From: PALSA-612 sp963704335
GTDB taxonomy: Bacteria; Actinomycetota; Thermoleophilia; Gaiellales; Gaiellaceae
Assembly: GCA_963704335.1 (NCBI GenBank)
Contig: OY969889.1
Coordinates: 2,914,001-2,978,000 of the forward strand
Direction: 5' to 3'
DNA: 64,000 nt
Position numbers and translations under genes: made by a program. A model generated the notes under the pieces. The model was not told the origin of the DNA. It worked only from the letters and a program-made list of their open reading frames with translations, and did not search any database. Below, piece after piece: positions 1-8,659 of the stretch (position 1 is its first letter; each line of letters opens with the position of its first letter).

Positions 1-664
1 CGATCTGCTCGGTCACGGCGTGCCCGACGAGAGCGCCCGGCGGCTCCCAGTCGCGCACCTCGGGCTGGAGCGCGTCGAGCTCATCGGGTTCCACGTACGG
101 CGGATTGGAGACGACGAGGTCGTACGGGCCGCCCGGCAATCCGCGGCCGAGATCGCGGAGGACGAGCTGCACGCGCTCCGCGAGGCCCGTCAGCGCCGCG
201 TTCTCGGCGGCGAGCGCCAGCGCGTCCTCGGAGACATCGATTGCCGTCACGGCTGCGTCAGGCCGCTCGTCGGCGATGGCGAGCGCGATCGCCCCCGTGC
301 CCGTGCCCACGTCGAGCACGGCCGGGTCCGCCCTGCCGTCGAGCAGCGCCAGGCAGCGCTCGACGACGACCTCCGTCTCCGGCCGCGGGATCAGCCCCCG
401 CCGGTCGACCTTCAACGTCAGCCGCCGGAAGCCCCACTCGCCCAGGACGTAAGCCAACGGCTCGCGCGTCCCGCGGCGGCGAACGAGCTCGCGGCAAACT
501 GCCTGCTCTTCTTCGGTCAGCGGCCGGTCGTATTCGAGGTAGATGTCGAGCCGGGTCAGGCCGAGCGCCTGGGCGACGAGGTGCTCGGCATCGACGCGCG
601 GGCTCGGCACTCCCTTTCGCTTCAGGAACTCGGTCGACGCCGTGACGACGTCGCGCACCGTCAT
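1..664 (-). CDS. prmC: Peptide chain release factor glutamine methyltransferase PrmC (partial, C-terminus beyond window)
   Basis: PrmC methylates the glutamine of the GGQ motif of release factors, using S-adenosylmethionine. The reverse strand from 664 reads MTVRDVVTASTEFLKRKG at the N-terminus, then LIPRPETE, then the SAM-binding stretch LDVGTGTGAIALAIA, and the family hallmark SNPPYVEP (complement of about 61-100). The gene runs off the left edge of the window, so about 221 codons are seen and the last part is missing. The ATG at 662-664 overlaps the stop of the upstream transferase gene (TCAT), which implies translational coupling. PrmC's substrate gene prfA is the first gene of the same minus-strand run, so the functional link is direct. 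The family assignment is very secure. Confidence 0.95.
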   Translation of the reverse strand, partial: MTVRDVVTASTEFLKRKGVPSPRVDAEHLVAQALGLTRLDIYLEYDRPLTEEEQAVCRELVRRRGTREPLAYVLGEWGFRRLTLKVDRRGLIPRPETEVVVERCLALLDGRADPAVLDVGTGTGAIALAIADERPDAAVTAIDVSEDALALAAENAALTGLAERVQLVLRDLGRGLPGGPYDLVVSNPPYVEPDELDALQPEVRDWEPPGALVGHAVTEQI

Positions 665-1173
665 CCGTGCATGTGGATGCGGAGCCGGCCGCCGCGCACG
701 CAGAGCGCACCGGCGAAGTCGGGGCCAAGCTGCAGGTCGTGTAGCGACCAGCCAGCCGGCGCCCGCAGGCGGCGCAGTGGCAGGGCCACACCGGTGCCGA
801 GCGCCTTGGCGTAGGCCTCTTTCTGCGTCCAGAGCTCGAAGAAGCGCCGGATCCTGCTCTCCTCCGGCAGCGAACGCAGCTCAGCCGCCTCGTCGTCGGC
901 GAACAACTGGTCGGCGATCGGGCCCCGCGCGCGGCTCGGGTCGACACGCTCGACGTCCACGCCCACGTCCCGTCCTCGCACAACCGCCAACACGCCGACA
1001 CCGCCGGAACGGGCCCAGCTGAACTCCAGCCCATCTCCGTCGACGAGCCTTGGCTTGCCGTACGGCCCGTACGCGAACTCCAGCGACCACGGGTCGCGAT
1101 CGAGATAGCGTGCGAGCATCAGTCGCACGGGCGCGTCCACCGACGTCCTCCAAAGGTCGACATCTCTCCTCAT
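661..1173 (-). CDS. 4'-phosphopantetheinyl transferase (Sfp-type)
   Basis: This enzyme transfers phosphopantetheine from CoA to the serine of a carrier domain. Two Sfp-family motifs are visible: DVGVDVERVDP (Mg-binding acidic residues) and FFELWTQKEAYAKALGTG. The product is about 170 residues from the ATG at 1173, shorter than typical 220-240-residue Sfp proteins. The usual N-terminal part is reduced, and the FNxSHS-like segment is degenerate (FSWARSGG). Earlier in-frame starts reach back to 1287, but the ATG at 1173 overlaps the stop of the upstream synthetase gene by 4 bp, the normal arrangement here. Its obvious client is the carrier domain of that upstream gene. Function is confident; the start is less so. 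Confidence 0.85.
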   Translation of the reverse strand: MRRDVDLWRTSVDAPVRLMLARYLDRDPWSLEFAYGPYGKPRLVDGDGLEFSWARSGGVGVLAVVRGRDVGVDVERVDPSRARGPIADQLFADDEAAELRSLPEESRIRRFFELWTQKEAYAKALGTGVALPLRRLRAPAGWSLHDLQLGPDFAGALCVRGGRLRIHMHG

Positions 1174-3668
1174 CGAGACGATGCCTCGTGCACCACGTCC
1201 GACAGCACCGTGTCGAGAACCTCGCCCAGGGCGTCGGCGTGCGGGTGCTGGAAGATCGTCTGGTGCGGCACGTCGACCTCGTACCACGCCACTCTCTCGG
1301 CGACTCCCTCCCAGTACGAGCGCGGGACGTCGTAGTCCATCGTGCTGATCACGGTCAGGGTCCCGGGGAACTTCGAGATGCGATAGGCGCGGCGCATCGA
1401 GGCCAACGCCGCGGACAACGGTTCGACAACTTCCGGTTCGGGACGAGGCGAGGACGCGACGTGCTCCAGCCAGTGGCGGAGCTTGCGCCGTGCTCCCCAG
1501 CCCAAGCGGCCGCTGCGGGCGAGCTCCTCAGCACGGCGCAAGTAGTACCGGACGCCGTGACGGTCGGGCTCCGTCAACGGGTCGATGACAGCCGTCAGCC
1601 TTGCCTCCTCCCCGCTCGCTCGCGCTTGCCTTGCCAGCTCCATGACGATGGCTCCGCCCGAGCACATGCTGGCGAACAGATACGGCCCGGCCGGCTGCAC
1701 TGCGCGGATCTCTCGGAAGTACTCGCCGGCCAGCTCCTCCACCGACGTGTGCTCGAGCCTTTCAACCTGCGCTCGTATGGCGTAGAGAGGCTGGTCGTCC
1801 GCGAGAGTTCGCTTCAACACTGCGATGTTGAGCGCCTCGTCCCAGAGCCCATGCGTCACGAACAGCGGCGGCCGCGTCCCCTCTACCTGCACCGGAACGA
1901 TGAGCGAGTCCTCGTCCCAGCTCCCGTCCTCCACCAGAGACGCGAAGGCCCCCAGCGTCGGCGCCCACATCAGCGTCGTCAGAGGGAGCTTCCTGCCGTT
2001 GCGCTCGGCGATGCGCGCCACCAGCTCTGCGCCGAGGATCGAGTCGCCGCCCAGGGAGAAGAAGTCGTCGTCCACGCCTACGCGGTCCACTGCGAGCGTC
2101 GTCGCCCAGAGCTCTGCCAGCTCACGCTCGAGCGATGTGCGCGGTGGCACGTAGGCACGCTGCGCGGGCCGCGCGACCGGACCGACGCCCAGGCGCTCGG
2201 CGAGCCCGATGCGCTGAAGCTTCCCCGTTGGCCCCTTCGGAATGTCGTCGACGAATACGACCTGGCGCGGCACCTTGAAGTCGGCCAGCTTCGCGGCAGC
2301 ATGCCGCTGGATCTCGTGCGCCGACACGTGTGCCCCTCGACGTAGGACGACGGCCGCGCCGACCTCCTCTCCCAGTCTCGTGTCGGGGACGGCGAAGCTC
2401 GCCGCCTGTGCTACATCCGGATGACCGAGAATCGCGTCCTCGACCTCGGCGGGCGCGACCTTCTCGCCGCCGCGGTTGATGATCTCCTTGCTGCGCCCCT
2501 TCAGGAAGAGGTAGCCGTCGTCGTCGAGCACGGCCTCGTCTCCGGTCAGGAACCAGCCGTCCGTGAACGAGTCGGCGTTTGCCTCGGGGTTCGACTCGTA
2601 GCCAGCGAACACCGTCTCTCCTTTGATGGCGACCCGCCCAGCCTCGCCGGTCGCGGCAGGACGACCATCAGCTCCGAGCACGGCGATCTCGACTCCTGTG
2701 GGCAGCCCGACCGAACCCGCCTTTCGCTCCCCGGGCGGTAGCGGGTTGCTCGTCATCTGATGCGCTGCCTCGGTCATGCCGTAGGCCTCGATCACCGGAA
2801 CGCCGAACGCCTGCTCCAGGTCCTCGTGCACCCGCGGTGGGAGCGGTGCCGAGGACGACCGGATCAAGCGCAGAGCTGTGACCGCAGAAGGTTGCCGCGC
2901 GAGCACGGCCTGGTGCATGGTCGGCACCGCCGTGTACCAGGTCGGCTCGAGCTCGGACAGCCAACCTTCGAAGGACGGCGCGTGGAAGCCTGGCGTGCAG
3001 ATGACACTCGCGCCGGCCGAAAGCGACGAGAGGAGCGCCGCCACGAGGCCGTGGATGTGGAAGAGCGGCATCACGTTGAGGCAGCGGTCGCCCGGCGTCA
3101 GCTCCAGCGTCGCCGCGACGTTGGCAGCGGACAACGCCAGCAGGCGGTGGCTGAGCGGCACGATCTTCGGGCGCGCGGTCGTCCCCGACGTGTGGAGGAC
3201 GAGCGCCGTGTCGTCCTCGCTCGGCTCCGTGTGCTTGCTCCGGCCATCGGAGAATCGGAAGGCGCCGGCCGGCCCGCCCTCCTCAGTGACGACGTCCACG
3301 ATGCGGAGCTGCCGTCGCTTGGCGAGGTCACGTAACGGCGAGTCGTCTTCCGCAGCGAGCACGATGGCTTTCGCACGCAGATCGGCGAGATAGAAGTCGA
3401 GCTCCGACTGTCGGTACGCCGGATTGAGTGGTGCGCAGACCGCTGCCGACGAGACGGCAAGGAAGGCGGCGGCGAGCTCGGGCCCGTTCGCATGAACGAG
3501 CGCCACGCGATCGTCCGAGCCGATCCCGAGTGACCGGAGCTGGCCTGCCGCAGTCTGTGTCTGCGCGAAGAGCTGTCGGTAGCCGAGCGGCTTCCTCTCC
3601 GGAGCCATCAGCGCGGGAGCGCCGGGCGTCGCGTCGGCCCAGGGGCGCAGCAGGTCCGGAATGGTCAC
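1170..3668 (-). CDS. Single-module adenylation-thiolation-thioesterase enzyme (NRPS-like)
   Basis: The product is 832 residues from a GTG at 3668 (GTGA overlap with the prfA stop). Residues 1-490 form an adenylate-forming domain: HTSGTTARPK at 159-168, YGMTEAAHQMTSNPLPP at 296-312, TGDE at 375-378, and the late lysine in PTGKLQR (K483). Residues 510-580 form a carrier domain with FFSLGGDS, phosphopantetheine serine S543. Residues 600-832 form an alpha/beta-hydrolase thioesterase. The adenylation core most resembles oxalyl-CoA/acyl-CoA ligases (AAE3/Pcs60-like TEAxHQMTSN) rather than classic amino-acid domains, so an acyl substrate is plausible. In the thioesterase the nucleophile elbow reads FASMCSGG, placing cysteine C669 where serine is usual; the likely catalytic His is H802 in VPHQTIF. 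No condensation domain is present. The dedicated transferase follows immediately. The product is unknown. Confidence 0.88.
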   Translation of the reverse strand: MTIPDLLRPWADATPGAPALMAPERKPLGYRQLFAQTQTAAGQLRSLGIGSDDRVALVHANGPELAAAFLAVSSAAVCAPLNPAYRQSELDFYLADLRAKAIVLAAEDDSPLRDLAKRRQLRIVDVVTEEGGPAGAFRFSDGRSKHTEPSEDDTALVLHTSGTTARPKIVPLSHRLLALSAANVAATLELTPGDRCLNVMPLFHIHGLVAALLSSLSAGASVICTPGFHAPSFEGWLSELEPTWYTAVPTMHQAVLARQPSAVTALRLIRSSSAPLPPRVHEDLEQAFGVPVIEAYGMTEAAHQMTSNPLPPGERKAGSVGLPTGVEIAVLGADGRPAATGEAGRVAIKGETVFAGYESNPEANADSFTDGWFLTGDEAVLDDDGYLFLKGRSKEIINRGGEKVAPAEVEDAILGHPDVAQAASFAVPDTRLGEEVGAAVVLRRGAHVSAHEIQRHAAAKLADFKVPRQVVFVDDIPKGPTGKLQRIGLAERLGVGPVARPAQRAYVPPRTSLERELAELWATTLAVDRVGVDDDFFSLGGDSILGAELVARIAERNGRKLPLTTLMWAPTLGAFASLVEDGSWDEDSLIVPVQVEGTRPPLFVTHGLWDEALNIAVLKRTLADDQPLYAIRAQVERLEHTSVEELAGEYFREIRAVQPAGPYLFASMCSGGAIVMELARQARASGEEARLTAVIDPLTEPDRHGVRYYLRRAEELARSGRLGWGARRKLRHWLEHVASSPRPEPEVVEPLSAALASMRRAYRISKFPGTLTVISTMDYDVPRSYWEGVAERVAWYEVDVPHQTIFQHPHADALGEVLDTVLSDVVHEASSR

Positions 3669-4708
3669 TGGGCTTCGAGTGCCAGCCTGCGCTCCTCGTC
3701 CGCCAGCGCGTCCGTGAAGTCGGCGAGGTCTCCTTCGAGGATCGCGTCGAGGCGATGCTGGGTCAGCTTGATGCGGTGGTCGGTGAGCCGGTTCTCGGGG
3801 AAGTTGTACGTGCGGATCTTCTCGGCCCGCTCGCCCCCGCCGATCTGGGCTCGTCGCGCGGCCGACTCCTCCGCCTGCTGGAGCCGGCGCTCGTGCTCGT
3901 AGAGGCGCGCGCGCAACACACGCATGCCCTTGTCGCGGTTCTTGAGCTGGGAGCGCTCGTCCTGCATGGCGACGACGATGCCGGTCGGCATGTGCGTGAT
4001 ACGCACGGCCGAGTCCGTCGTGTTCACGCTCTGACCGCCTGGGCCGGTGGAGCGGTAGACGTCGATCTTCAAATCCCCCGGATCGATGGCCACCTCGACC
4101 TCCTCGGCCTCGGGCATCACCGCCACCGTCGCCGTCGACGTGTGGATTCGCCCCTGTGACTCCGTCGTGGGCACCCGCTGGACGCGATGCGTTCCGGCCT
4201 CCCACTTGAAGATCGAGTACGCGCCGTCACCCTTGACGGCGAAGACCGACTCCTTGAAGCCACCGCCGTCGTTGGGGCTCGCCGAGATCTGCTCCCACTT
4301 GTAGCCCTTGCGCTCGGCGTACCGCGTGAGCATGCGGAAGACTTCGCTCGCCCAGAGCGCCGCCTCGTCGCCCCCCACGCCCTGGCGCACTTCGACGATC
4401 ACGTCCTTCGAGTCGGCCGGATCGGTCTCCACGAGCGCGAGCTTCAGCTCCTCCTCGAGCTCGGCAGCACGGGCCTCCAGCTCCGGGACGAGCTCGCGGA
4501 GGTCTCCGTCCTGGCGAGCTGCGTCGAGGTCTGCGCGCACTCCGCGCCACTCCTCGGCCAGCTGGAAGGGCAGCTCGAGCTCCTTCAATCTCCGGCCGAC
4601 GTCCGCCGCCTGCCTGTGGTCGTTGTAGACGGCAGGGTCGGACAGACGCTCCTGCGTCTCGCGGTAGGAGCGCTCCAGCTCGTCCACCAGTGCCGTGAGG
4701 TCGGCCAT
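3665..4708 (-). CDS. prfA: Peptide chain release factor 1
   Basis: RF1 recognises UAA/UAG in the ribosomal A site and triggers peptide release. The 347-residue product has the expected length. It carries the GGQ loop (RSTGPGGQSVNTTDSAVRITH region, near residue 220), the RF1-type segment GRIHTSTATVAVMPE, and the N-terminal coiled coil. The PxT-type RF1 recognition loop lies upstream of the GGQ domain. The ATG at 4708 is 46 bp from the divergent cyclase gene, so promoters for both must lie in that gap. In many actinobacteria rpmE, yqhQ, prfA and prmC are neighbours; here the order is kept but two genes sit between prfA and prmC, and a cyclase gene sits before prfA. Confidence 0.96.
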   Translation of the reverse strand: MADLTALVDELERSYRETQERLSDPAVYNDHRQAADVGRRLKELELPFQLAEEWRGVRADLDAARQDGDLRELVPELEARAAELEEELKLALVETDPADSKDVIVEVRQGVGGDEAALWASEVFRMLTRYAERKGYKWEQISASPNDGGGFKESVFAVKGDGAYSIFKWEAGTHRVQRVPTTESQGRIHTSTATVAVMPEAEEVEVAIDPGDLKIDVYRSTGPGGQSVNTTDSAVRITHMPTGIVVAMQDERSQLKNRDKGMRVLRARLYEHERRLQQAEESAARRAQIGGGERAEKIRTYNFPENRLTDHRIKLTQHRLDAILEGDLADFTDALADEERRLALEAQ

Positions 4709-4754
4709 GACTCAAGGCTAGACGAGGGCATGGAGGGGCGTTAGGCTCGCCCGG

Positions 4755-7700
4755 ATGATCTGCCCGTCGTGCACGACGGAGAACCAACCGGGGGCGAAGT
4801 TCTGCGTCGAGTGCGGTACGGCGCTCGCCCTTGCCTGCCTGTCCTGTGGTGCGCCGCATGCACCGGGCCAGCGCTTCTGCGCTGAGTGCGGCACAGCACT
4901 CGGCGCGGAGGGAGAGCCACCGGTCGCGCCACGCGAGGCTCCGACAGCCGAACGCCGCCTCGTAACCGTCCTCTTTGCAGATCTCGTCGGCTTCACGGCC
5001 GCTTCCGAGCGGCGGGACGCGGAGGAGACACGCGAACTGCTGTCGCGTTACTTCGACGCGAGCCGACGGCTGATCGAGCTGTATGGCGGCACCGTGGAGA
5101 AGTTCATCGGCGACGCGGTGATGGCTGTCTGGGGCACTCCCACCGCCACCGAGGACGACGCGGAGCGCGCCGTACGCGCCGCTCTCGACCTCGTCGCCGC
5201 GGTCTCCGCTCTCGGCCAGGAGTCAGGCGCCGAGGACCTCCGCGCCCGCGCAGGCGTACTGACAGGCGAAGCCGCCGTCACGATCGGCGCCGAAGGCGAG
5301 GGCATGGTTGCCGGGGATCTCGTCAACACGGCGTCACGGGTTCAGTCAGCTGCTGAGCCCGGCACGGTCTACGTCGGAGACTCCACGCGGCGAGCGACCG
5401 AGCAGACGATCGTCTACGAGGATGCCGGCTCGTTCGAGTTCAAGGGCAAGGACAGCCTCACACCTCTGTGGAAGGCGCAGCGCGTCGTCTCCGGACTACG
5501 CGGCTCGCTCAAGTCACACGGGCTCGAGGCTCCGTTCGTCGGCCGCGATCGCGAGTTGCGGCAGATCAAGGACCTCTTCCACGATGTCGCCGGTGAGCAC
5601 AAGGCGCACCTCATCTCTGTGACCGGAATTGCCGGCATCGGCAAGTCGCGCCTCGGATGGGAGTTCTACAAGTACTTCGACGGCATCGCGACGACCGTCT
5701 ACTGGCACCGAGGGCGCTGCCTCTCGTACGGCGAGGGCGTCACGTACTGGGCGCTCGCGGACATGGTCAGGATGCGCTGCCGGATCGCCGAAGAGGAGGA
5801 CCCGGTGAGCGCGCGCTCCAAGTTACGCACGACACTCGAGGAGCACATCCTCGAAGCCGAGGAACGCGAGTTTCTCGAGCCGCGACTCGCGCATCTGCTC
5901 GGGCTCGCGGATCACCAGGCACGAGACAAGCAGGATCTCTTCGCCGCGTGGCGTCTCTTCTTCGAGCGCCTCGCCGAGAGCTATCCAACCGTGCTCGCGT
6001 TCGAGGACATGCAGTGGGCTGACGAGAGTCTGCTCGACTTCGTCGAACATCTCCTCGACTGGTCGCGGAACCACTCCATCCTCGTCGTCACGCTGGCGCG
6101 GCCGGAGCTGCTCGAGCGGAGGCCGACCTGGGGCGCCGGGCAGCGGAGCTTCACCTCGCTCTTTCTCGAGCCGCTGACGCAGCAGGCGATGGAGGAGCTC
6201 CTCACGGGCCTCGTGCCCGGCCTCCCGTCGGAGGTCCGTGACCGCATCCTGGCGCGCGCCGAGGGCATCCCGCTGTACGCAGTCGAGACCGTGCGGATGC
6301 TGCTCGACCGCGGCCTGCTCGTCGCGGACGGCCCCGCCTACAGGCTGACAGGGCCGGTCGAGGCGCTCGAGGTCCCGGAGACCCTGCACGCGCTGATCGC
6401 GGCGAGGCTCGACGGCCTCTCTGCAGACGAGCGGCGGTTGCTCGATGACGCCGCCGTGCTCGGCAAGACGTTCACGATAGACGCTCTGGCCGCACTCGCT
6501 GGCGCGGACACGGAGATCGAGCCGCTGCTCGCATCGCTGGTGCGCAAGGAGGTCTTTGGCGTGCAAGCGGATCCGCGCTCCCCCGAGCACGGGCAATACG
6601 GCTTCCTCCAGGACCTCGTCCGCCACGTCGCGTACGAGACCTTGTCGAAGCGCGAGCGCCGTGTACGCCACCTGGCAACCGCCGAGTATCTGAACCACGC
6701 ATTCGCGGCTGACGAGGACGAGGTCGTCGAGGTGATCGCTTCGCACTACCTCGCCGCTCACGAGGCCGCCCCCGATGCCGACGACGCCGCGGAGATCCGG
6801 CAGAAGGCGCAAGTGATGCTTACGCGAGCGGCCGAGCGGGCCGAATCACTCGCCGCCGCCGCTGAGGCGAGGCGCTATTTCGAGCAGGCGGCCGGACTGA
6901 CCGACGAGCTCCTCGAGCGAGCCAGCCTGCTTCACCAGGCTGGCCGCATGGCCGGCTACGCGGGCGACCCGGAGTCGGCCAAGCGGCTGCTCGAGGAGTC
7001 GATCGCGGTATACGAGCAGGAGGGCGACAGGCACACGTCTGCTCGCGTCCTCATGACGCTCGCGCGTATCGAAGGCGCTACGGGCGATCGTGCGGGTTCA
7101 ATAGCGCGAGGCGAACGCGCCTTCGACGTCCTGTCCACGGGCGAGCCCGGCGAGGAGCTCGCCCTACTAGCAGCCCGCCTCGCAGTCAGCCACTGGTTCC
7201 AGGGCGAGCTCGAGCTCGCTGCCGAGCGCGCCGAGCTCGCGCTCGACGTCGCCGAAGCGCAGGGTTTCTCCGAGCCGATCGCGGTCGCTCTGCGGGCGGA
7301 AGGTTGTCTAGCCTCGAGCCGCGGCCACTTCGAAGTGGGCGAAGCACTGTTCAAGCACGCCCTCGAGATCGCACTGGAGCACGACCTCGCGCAGGAGGCA
7401 GCTATTTGCTACTTCATTCTCTCCGACGAGTGCTTCAAGCGGGACCGGTACGCCGATGCTCTCGGCTACCTCGACGAGTCGCTCGCGTTCGCGCAGCAAA
7501 TGGGCAGCCGGCCGGACGAGTGGGCGGTTCTTGCCGAAACGACCTATCCACAGTTCATGCTCGGCCGCTGGGACGAAGTTCTCGCGACGGCGCAGGACTT
7601 CACGAAGGAACGGATCAGCTCCGGCGCCATCGTGTGGAGCCTGCTGCAGTCGCTCGTCGAGGTCCACCTCCGGCGTGGCGACCTCGCCGCCGCGAATCGC

Positions 7701-8228
7701 GTGTTCGGGATGTTCTCGAGGCTCGAGGACTCTTCGGATATCCAGGAGCTCACCTGCTACCTCGGTGCACGCACGGCGTTGCGCCGCGCAGAAGGAAAGC
7801 TGCGCGAAGCGCTCGCCGACGCCGACGCGACGATCGAGGCCGTACCCACGCTCGGCATCGGCCAGCAGGCTGTGAAGCAGGCCATCGTGGAGGGCATCGA
7901 AGCAGCGCTCGAGCTAGGAGACCTGGAGAAGGTCGAGCAGCTGCTTGCACACATCGAGAGCGTGCCGGCCGGATCCCGTCCTCCCTACCTCGATGCGCAC
8001 GCAGAGCGCGTCCGCGGCCGGCTCGAGCGCGACAGTGCGAGGTATGAGGAAGCGGCGCGTCTATTCCGAAGGCTCAGCATCCCGTTCTGGCTCGCCGTCA
8101 CGCTGGTCGAGCACGCCGAGCTGACCGGCGACGAGGAATCACTCGCCGAGGCCCGCGAGATCTTCGAGGGCCTGAAGGCGACGCCCTGGCTCGAGCGCGC
8201 CTCACCGGCTGAAGCCGTGACCGCTTAG
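4755..8228 (+). CDS. Zinc-ribbon / class III nucleotide cyclase / AAA ATPase / TPR signalling protein
   Basis: The product is a 1157-residue multidomain protein. Residues 1-50 hold two CxxC...CxxC zinc ribbons (CPSC...CVECG and CLSCG...CAECG). Residues 65-245 are a class III adenylate/guanylate cyclase domain with metal aspartates D76 (FADLVGF) and D120 (EKFIGDAVMAVWG), K116, and the GDLVNTASR segment (N191, R195). All catalytic positions I can align are intact, so it should make a cyclic nucleotide. Residues 260-600 are an AAA/NTPase module with Walker A GIAGIGKSRL (291-300). The rest is helical, TPR-like and rich in ALxLA pairs. No membrane segment is seen, so it is probably cytoplasmic. 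Such cyclase-ATPase-TPR proteins are abundant in actinobacteria, but the input signal is generally unknown. Two proteins with cyclic-nucleotide-type domains lie near 39-43 kb. Confidence 0.9.
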   Translation: MICPSCTTENQPGAKFCVECGTALALACLSCGAPHAPGQRFCAECGTALGAEGEPPVAPREAPTAERRLVTVLFADLVGFTAASERRDAEETRELLSRYFDASRRLIELYGGTVEKFIGDAVMAVWGTPTATEDDAERAVRAALDLVAAVSALGQESGAEDLRARAGVLTGEAAVTIGAEGEGMVAGDLVNTASRVQSAAEPGTVYVGDSTRRATEQTIVYEDAGSFEFKGKDSLTPLWKAQRVVSGLRGSLKSHGLEAPFVGRDRELRQIKDLFHDVAGEHKAHLISVTGIAGIGKSRLGWEFYKYFDGIATTVYWHRGRCLSYGEGVTYWALADMVRMRCRIAEEEDPVSARSKLRTTLEEHILEAEEREFLEPRLAHLLGLADHQARDKQDLFAAWRLFFERLAESYPTVLAFEDMQWADESLLDFVEHLLDWSRNHSILVVTLARPELLERRPTWGAGQRSFTSLFLEPLTQQAMEELLTGLVPGLPSEVRDRILARAEGIPLYAVETVRMLLDRGLLVADGPAYRLTGPVEALEVPETLHALIAARLDGLSADERRLLDDAAVLGKTFTIDALAALAGADTEIEPLLASLVRKEVFGVQADPRSPEHGQYGFLQDLVRHVAYETLSKRERRVRHLATAEYLNHAFAADEDEVVEVIASHYLAAHEAAPDADDAAEIRQKAQVMLTRAAERAESLAAAAEARRYFEQAAGLTDELLERASLLHQAGRMAGYAGDPESAKRLLEESIAVYEQEGDRHTSARVLMTLARIEGATGDRAGSIARGERAFDVLSTGEPGEELALLAARLAVSHWFQGELELAAERAELALDVAEAQGFSEPIAVALRAEGCLASSRGHFEVGEALFKHALEIALEHDLAQEAAICYFILSDECFKRDRYADALGYLDESLAFAQQMGSRPDEWAVLAETTYPQFMLGRWDEVLATAQDFTKERISSGAIVWSLLQSLVEVHLRRGDLAAANRVFGMFSRLEDSSDIQELTCYLGARTALRRAEGKLREALADADATIEAVPTLGIGQQAVKQAIVEGIEAALELGDLEKVEQLLAHIESVPAGSRPPYLDAHAERVRGRLERDSARYEEAARLFRRLSIPFWLAVTLVEHAELTGDEESLAEAREIFEGLKATPWLERASPAEAVTA

Positions 8229-8659
8229 CTCGCCAGCCGCGCTTCCAGCAGGATCTCGACGTTGCCCTTGAGCGCTCCCGAAACGGGGCAGTTGTCCCTC
8301 GCGTCTTCGGCCGCCTCCAGGAACGCCGCCTCGTCGATGCCGGGCACCGTGCCGGTGACGTCGAGCTTCATCTGCGTGATTCCCGTACCGGGCACGAACG
8401 TCGACGTTGCCGTGACGTCGAGCTTCTCGGGCGCATTGCCAGCCTGCGCGAGGCCGTGCGACAACGCCATGCAGAAGCACGACGCGTGCGCCGCCGCGAT
8501 CAGCTCCTCCGGGCTCGTACGGCCGGACTCGCTCTCTTCGGACCGCGCGGCCCAGGTCACCTCGAGGCCCTCGATCGCGCCGCTGCCGGTCGACTCGATC
8601 GTCCCCGAGCCGTCCATGAGGCTGCCACTCCATGTCACGTGTGCGGTTCGGTCTGCCAC
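8225..8659 (-). CDS. OsmC/Ohr-family peroxiredoxin
   Basis: The product is 144 residues, starting with GTG at 8659. OsmC/Ohr proteins reduce organic hydroperoxides with two cysteines. Both are present: the first in HASCFCMALSHGL and the second in DNCPVSGALKG near the C-terminus. The length and the segment TSPEELIAAAHA match the OsmC branch rather than Ohr. Its GTG overlaps the stop of the upstream yqhQ gene (CAC/CTA junction at 8657-8661), so the two are likely co-transcribed. Its 3' end overlaps the converging cyclase gene by 4 bp. Confidence 0.9.
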   Translation of the reverse strand: MADRTAHVTWSGSLMDGSGTIESTGSGAIEGLEVTWAARSEESESGRTSPEELIAAAHASCFCMALSHGLAQAGNAPEKLDVTATSTFVPGTGITQMKLDVTGTVPGIDEAAFLEAAEDARDNCPVSGALKGNVEILLEARLAS

